Made by a program: the position numbers and the translations under genes
NCBI RefSeq assembly: GCF_900324465.2
Contig: NC_046610.1
Location: 19,947,824-20,011,823 of the forward strand
Length of the DNA: 64,000 bases
Origin: Anabas testudineus
Lineage: Eukaryota; Chordata; Actinopteri; Anabantiformes; Anabantidae
Direction: 5' to 3'
In this document: positions 62,370 to 64,000 of the stretch, piece by piece
How the letters are laid out: every line of letters begins with the position of its first letter
Numbering within the stretch: position 1 is the first letter of the stretch
The notes under the pieces: generated by a model
Told to the model about the DNA's origin: nothing
Databases searched by the model: none
Seen by the model: only the letters and a program-made list of their open reading frames with translations

Positions 62370-62764
62370 ATAACCCATTTAACTATTACTGACAGAAATG
62401 TAGTTTGATCTGTAAATGTGAACAGTAAATTGACCCCCAATTTTAGTGTTCCTTAGTTGGACAAAATGATTGCTGAACTGTCCCATGGTCAGCTGTTACT
62501 TCTTCTACAGGTGAGCAGATAAAAGATTTGGCATCTGTAAATTTTCATTTACTGTAGTTTCCTTCCCTGTACTCAGCCTTTACTTAACATCTTTAACCTG
62601 TTTGTTCCAAATATTATAGATCAAATATACTGAAATGCTCACAAAACACATTATTAGCATTTATCCTCATGTCGCTTTGTTCTAGTCGAAAGGTTATGGC
62701 CACACACAGGGAGCTGGAGAACCTGCGTCGGGGTAATAAAACGTCAAGAAGCTCCATACGTTGA
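57640..62764 (+). CDS. brme1: Break-repair meiotic recombinase recruitment factor 1 (BRME1, C19orf57 homologue)
   Basis: In mammals BRME1 works with MEILB2/HSF2BP and BRCA2 to load RAD51 and DMC1 at meiotic breaks. Seven exons: 57640-57673, 57854-57957, 58071-58849, 58984-59485, 60547-60671, 60973-61077, 62686-62764. Total 1728 nt, 575 aa plus TGA (human about 668). The N-terminus MAKRKGRFNSSGG is basic. The middle (about 46-470) is Glu/Gln/Ser-rich, acidic and probably disordered. The C-terminus is ordered-looking: RDITAYLDYVSDSQLNSIPL, then TNLICGLITELSSLNRKVM and THRELENLRRGNK, resembling the conserved human C-terminal helix. Identification rests on that C-terminus plus position: head-to-head with cc2d1a and next to nanos3. 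A canonical AATAAA lies at 62900-62905. Two introns hold Tc1 fossils. Confidence 0.85.
59935..60240 (+). mobile_element. Tc1-type transposase scrap in brme1 intron 4
   Basis: Recognisable pieces of the DDE half: GAAGTACAGTGGAAGAAACA (VKxGGGxxMVW region), CTCAAAACATTTGGTAAATC (NDPKHTSK region) and CTGGCCTAGTCAGAGCCTAG (WPSQSPDLNP region). No terminal repeats found and the frame is broken, so only a 3' scrap remains. It is followed by a telomere-like CTAACCCTAACCCTAA at 60212-60227. Confidence 0.65.
61418..62470 (+). mobile_element. Tc1/IS630-type transposon fossil in brme1 intron 6
   Basis: The left end TACACTCTAAAAAATTAAGG followed by CAACACTTAATCATC matches, from memory, a common fish element whose other end reads TTTTAGTGTTCC, found here at 62442-62453. 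The interior keeps transposase remnants: TCTTCACAGATTAGAACAGG, TCAGTAATGGTCTGGGGAGG (SVMVWGG), TGCAGGACAATGCCCAGCCT (QDNAQPH) and CAACTCATCAGGAAC. It is a different lineage from the copy at 35896. Decayed, with large losses before the DDE region. A TA microsatellite lies inside it. The right end is approximate. Confidence 0.8.
62310..62365. repeat. (TA)n microsatellite inside the Tc1 fossil
   Basis: About 28 TA units near the 3' end of the transposon. Confidence 0.95.
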
Positions 62765-63653
62765 AGATTTGGATCCCAAACCTGAGTTTATGGTGTGCCA
62801 CCAATTTGAATATTTCTCTTTGACTCCAATTTCACTTTTCTTGCACCAGTGACAGCTGGAGAGTTCGGTGTGACCACTCGGATGTTCTAGGTCCTCCTCA
62901 ATAAAGCTTGTTGTTACTGTTTAAGTCAGTTGTGTTATTAGCTTCATTAGATGCAAACCTGCCCTTCCTGACTTAATTTAATAAAGATTTCAACATAAAG
63001 TGACAAGACAAACCGATTCAGTTAGCTTAGATATTTATAACTTCTGGCATACATAAAGAAAAAACAAACATTCACAAATGTTTTTTCACAAACTGAGCAG
63101 AAATGCCATTTCTAGGAGCCACATATACAGAATTCAAAATAAAACAGTACACACCCTGAACAGGTATTTACTCACACACCTCGGAACAAGAACAAGTCAT
63201 TCGTATTTTAAAAATTTAAAATGCTGACATGTTGTTTACATGTTTACTGATTGTACTGTACTGTTTTTGATATGTTACTTGAATCAAGCCTTGAATGCAT
63301 TGCAGGACATATGAAGGTGGACATCAGTCGGCCCAGTTTTAAAAAGTATGTAAAATAAACATTTTCTTTTTAAATGTATTTTCTCCTGACTAAACAGAAT
63401 ATCAGGTAGTCCTTATTCTTTTTAAAGTACCTTACAAAAACACACCCCAGCTGCGAAACAGCGCTAATTAAGCTTTACAGAAGGCCTTCACAGAAAACGT
63501 GCCAAAACATGCAAATCAACCCCAAACCTAAAACACACACACACAAAAAGCAGGAACATATTATTGTTATTAAACAAATTCACACATTAAAAAAAAAAAA
63601 AAAAAGAAGAGTTTGTGCCTTCTGCGACGTCTTTCTAGCCGCCACCTGTTGGT
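62765..63653. other. 3' UTRs between convergent brme1 and nanos3
   Basis: brme1 poly(A) signal at 62900. The remainder, AT-rich with an A-run at about 63589-63605, probably holds the nanos3 3' UTR. No mir-181-like hairpin (which I recall lying near NANOS3 in human) was seen. Confidence 0.6.
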
Positions 63654-64000
63654 TCAGCGTCTGGACTTGGCGTACACGGAGCTGTACGCGCTGTCCACTT
63701 TGGGACAGAAGCGCTTGGTGTGAGCTTTGCTTCCCGTGGCGCCACAGAGGGGACACACGTACTGTCGCAGATACGGGCATAAAACCTCTCCTGTCTGGTT
63801 CTTCAGCCAGTGGGATCCGTACACCAACTCAGACTCCCCGTTGTGTTTGCAGAAACTGCAGAACATGCGCTCAGGTGATGGAGGTAAGCTTTGCTGCTCA
63901 GGTGTTTTGAAACGAGTCACCTTCCTGCGGTCTTTTGTCCCCCGGAAACCCACCGGACTTGAGGATTTAAAATCCGCCACGTTTAGTGAAGCTGCGCGAA
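63654..64000 (-). CDS. nanos3: Nanos homologue 3, C-terminal part (cut by window edge)
   Basis: RNA-binding translational repressor needed for primordial germ cells; works with Pumilio and the CCR4-NOT deadenylase. The reading frame is open from the window edge to TGA at 63654, about 115 codons, with no intron, as is usual for fish nanos3. The two CCHC zinc fingers are complete: FCSFC with H 12 residues on and C 10 further, then VCPLC with H 7 on and C 4 further (HTKRFC). The first in-frame ATG in view is the methionine just before FCSFC, too late to be the start. The codon at 63980 is GTG, so the true start and the N-terminal NOT1-binding motif lie beyond 64000. Position next to brme1 supports nanos3 over nanos1/2. 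Confidence 0.93.
   Translation of the reverse strand, partial: RAASLNVADFKSSSPVGFRGTKDRRKVTRFKTPEQQSLPPSPERMFCSFCKHNGESELVYGSHWLKNQTGEVLCPYLRQYVCPLCGATGSKAHTKRFCPKVDSAYSSVYAKSRR

Noticed and set aside
62765-63653. Possible mir-181 hairpin next to nanos3
   Set aside because: I recall mir-181c/d near human NANOS3, but no AACATTCA-type seed with a pairing arm was found in this spacer.

Overview
The window is teleost fish nuclear DNA. It is AT-rich and intron-rich, with many dinucleotide microsatellites and fossil Tc1/mariner transposons. Its proteins match vertebrate families throughout. Genes are compact (about ten in 64 kb), as in percomorph-like fish; the species cannot be named from the sequence.

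Layout, left to right: the 3' end of rfx1 (+, cut by the left edge); dcaf15 (-), tail-to-tail with rfx1; khsrp (-, FUBP2); slc25a23 (-, EF-hand mitochondrial ATP-Mg/Pi carrier SCaMC-3); a small R4-type RGS gene (+); the c19orf53 homologue (-); mri1 (-); cc2d1a (-, 27 coding exons) head-to-head with brme1 (+, meiotic break-repair factor); and nanos3 (-, cut by the right edge). For the eight complete multi-exon genes I built exon chains by hand from splice sites and homology. Each chain totals a multiple of three with one terminal stop: dcaf15 633 aa, khsrp 662, slc25a23 492, RGS 161, c19orf53 96, mri1 353, cc2d1a 996, brme1 575.

The gene order, as I recall the human map, combines two blocks of human chromosome 19p13: RFX1-DCAF15 with MRI1-C19orf53-NANOS3-BRME1-CC2D1A (19p13.12), and KHSRP-SLC25A23 (19p13.3). 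Relative orientations inside each block are kept. The RGS gene between the blocks has no counterpart there that I know of. The genes do not form one pathway. The functional pairings are the shared cc2d1a/brme1 promoter, the germline neighbours brme1 and nanos3, and two RFX-type X-box candidates in a window that also carries an RFX gene.

Non-genic content: three separate Tc1/mariner-superfamily fossils (18467-19414, 35896-36872, 61418-about 62470) plus a fourth transposase scrap (59935-60240), an 882-bp TTAA-flanked inverted-repeat element (34722-35603), a LINE ORF2 scrap in dcaf15, a tRNA-type SINE scrap in dcaf15, an approximately 190-bp dispersed duplication shared by dcaf15 and khsrp introns, and long CA, TG and TA repeats. 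I found no CRISPR array, no tRNA or rRNA gene, and no clearly novel system.
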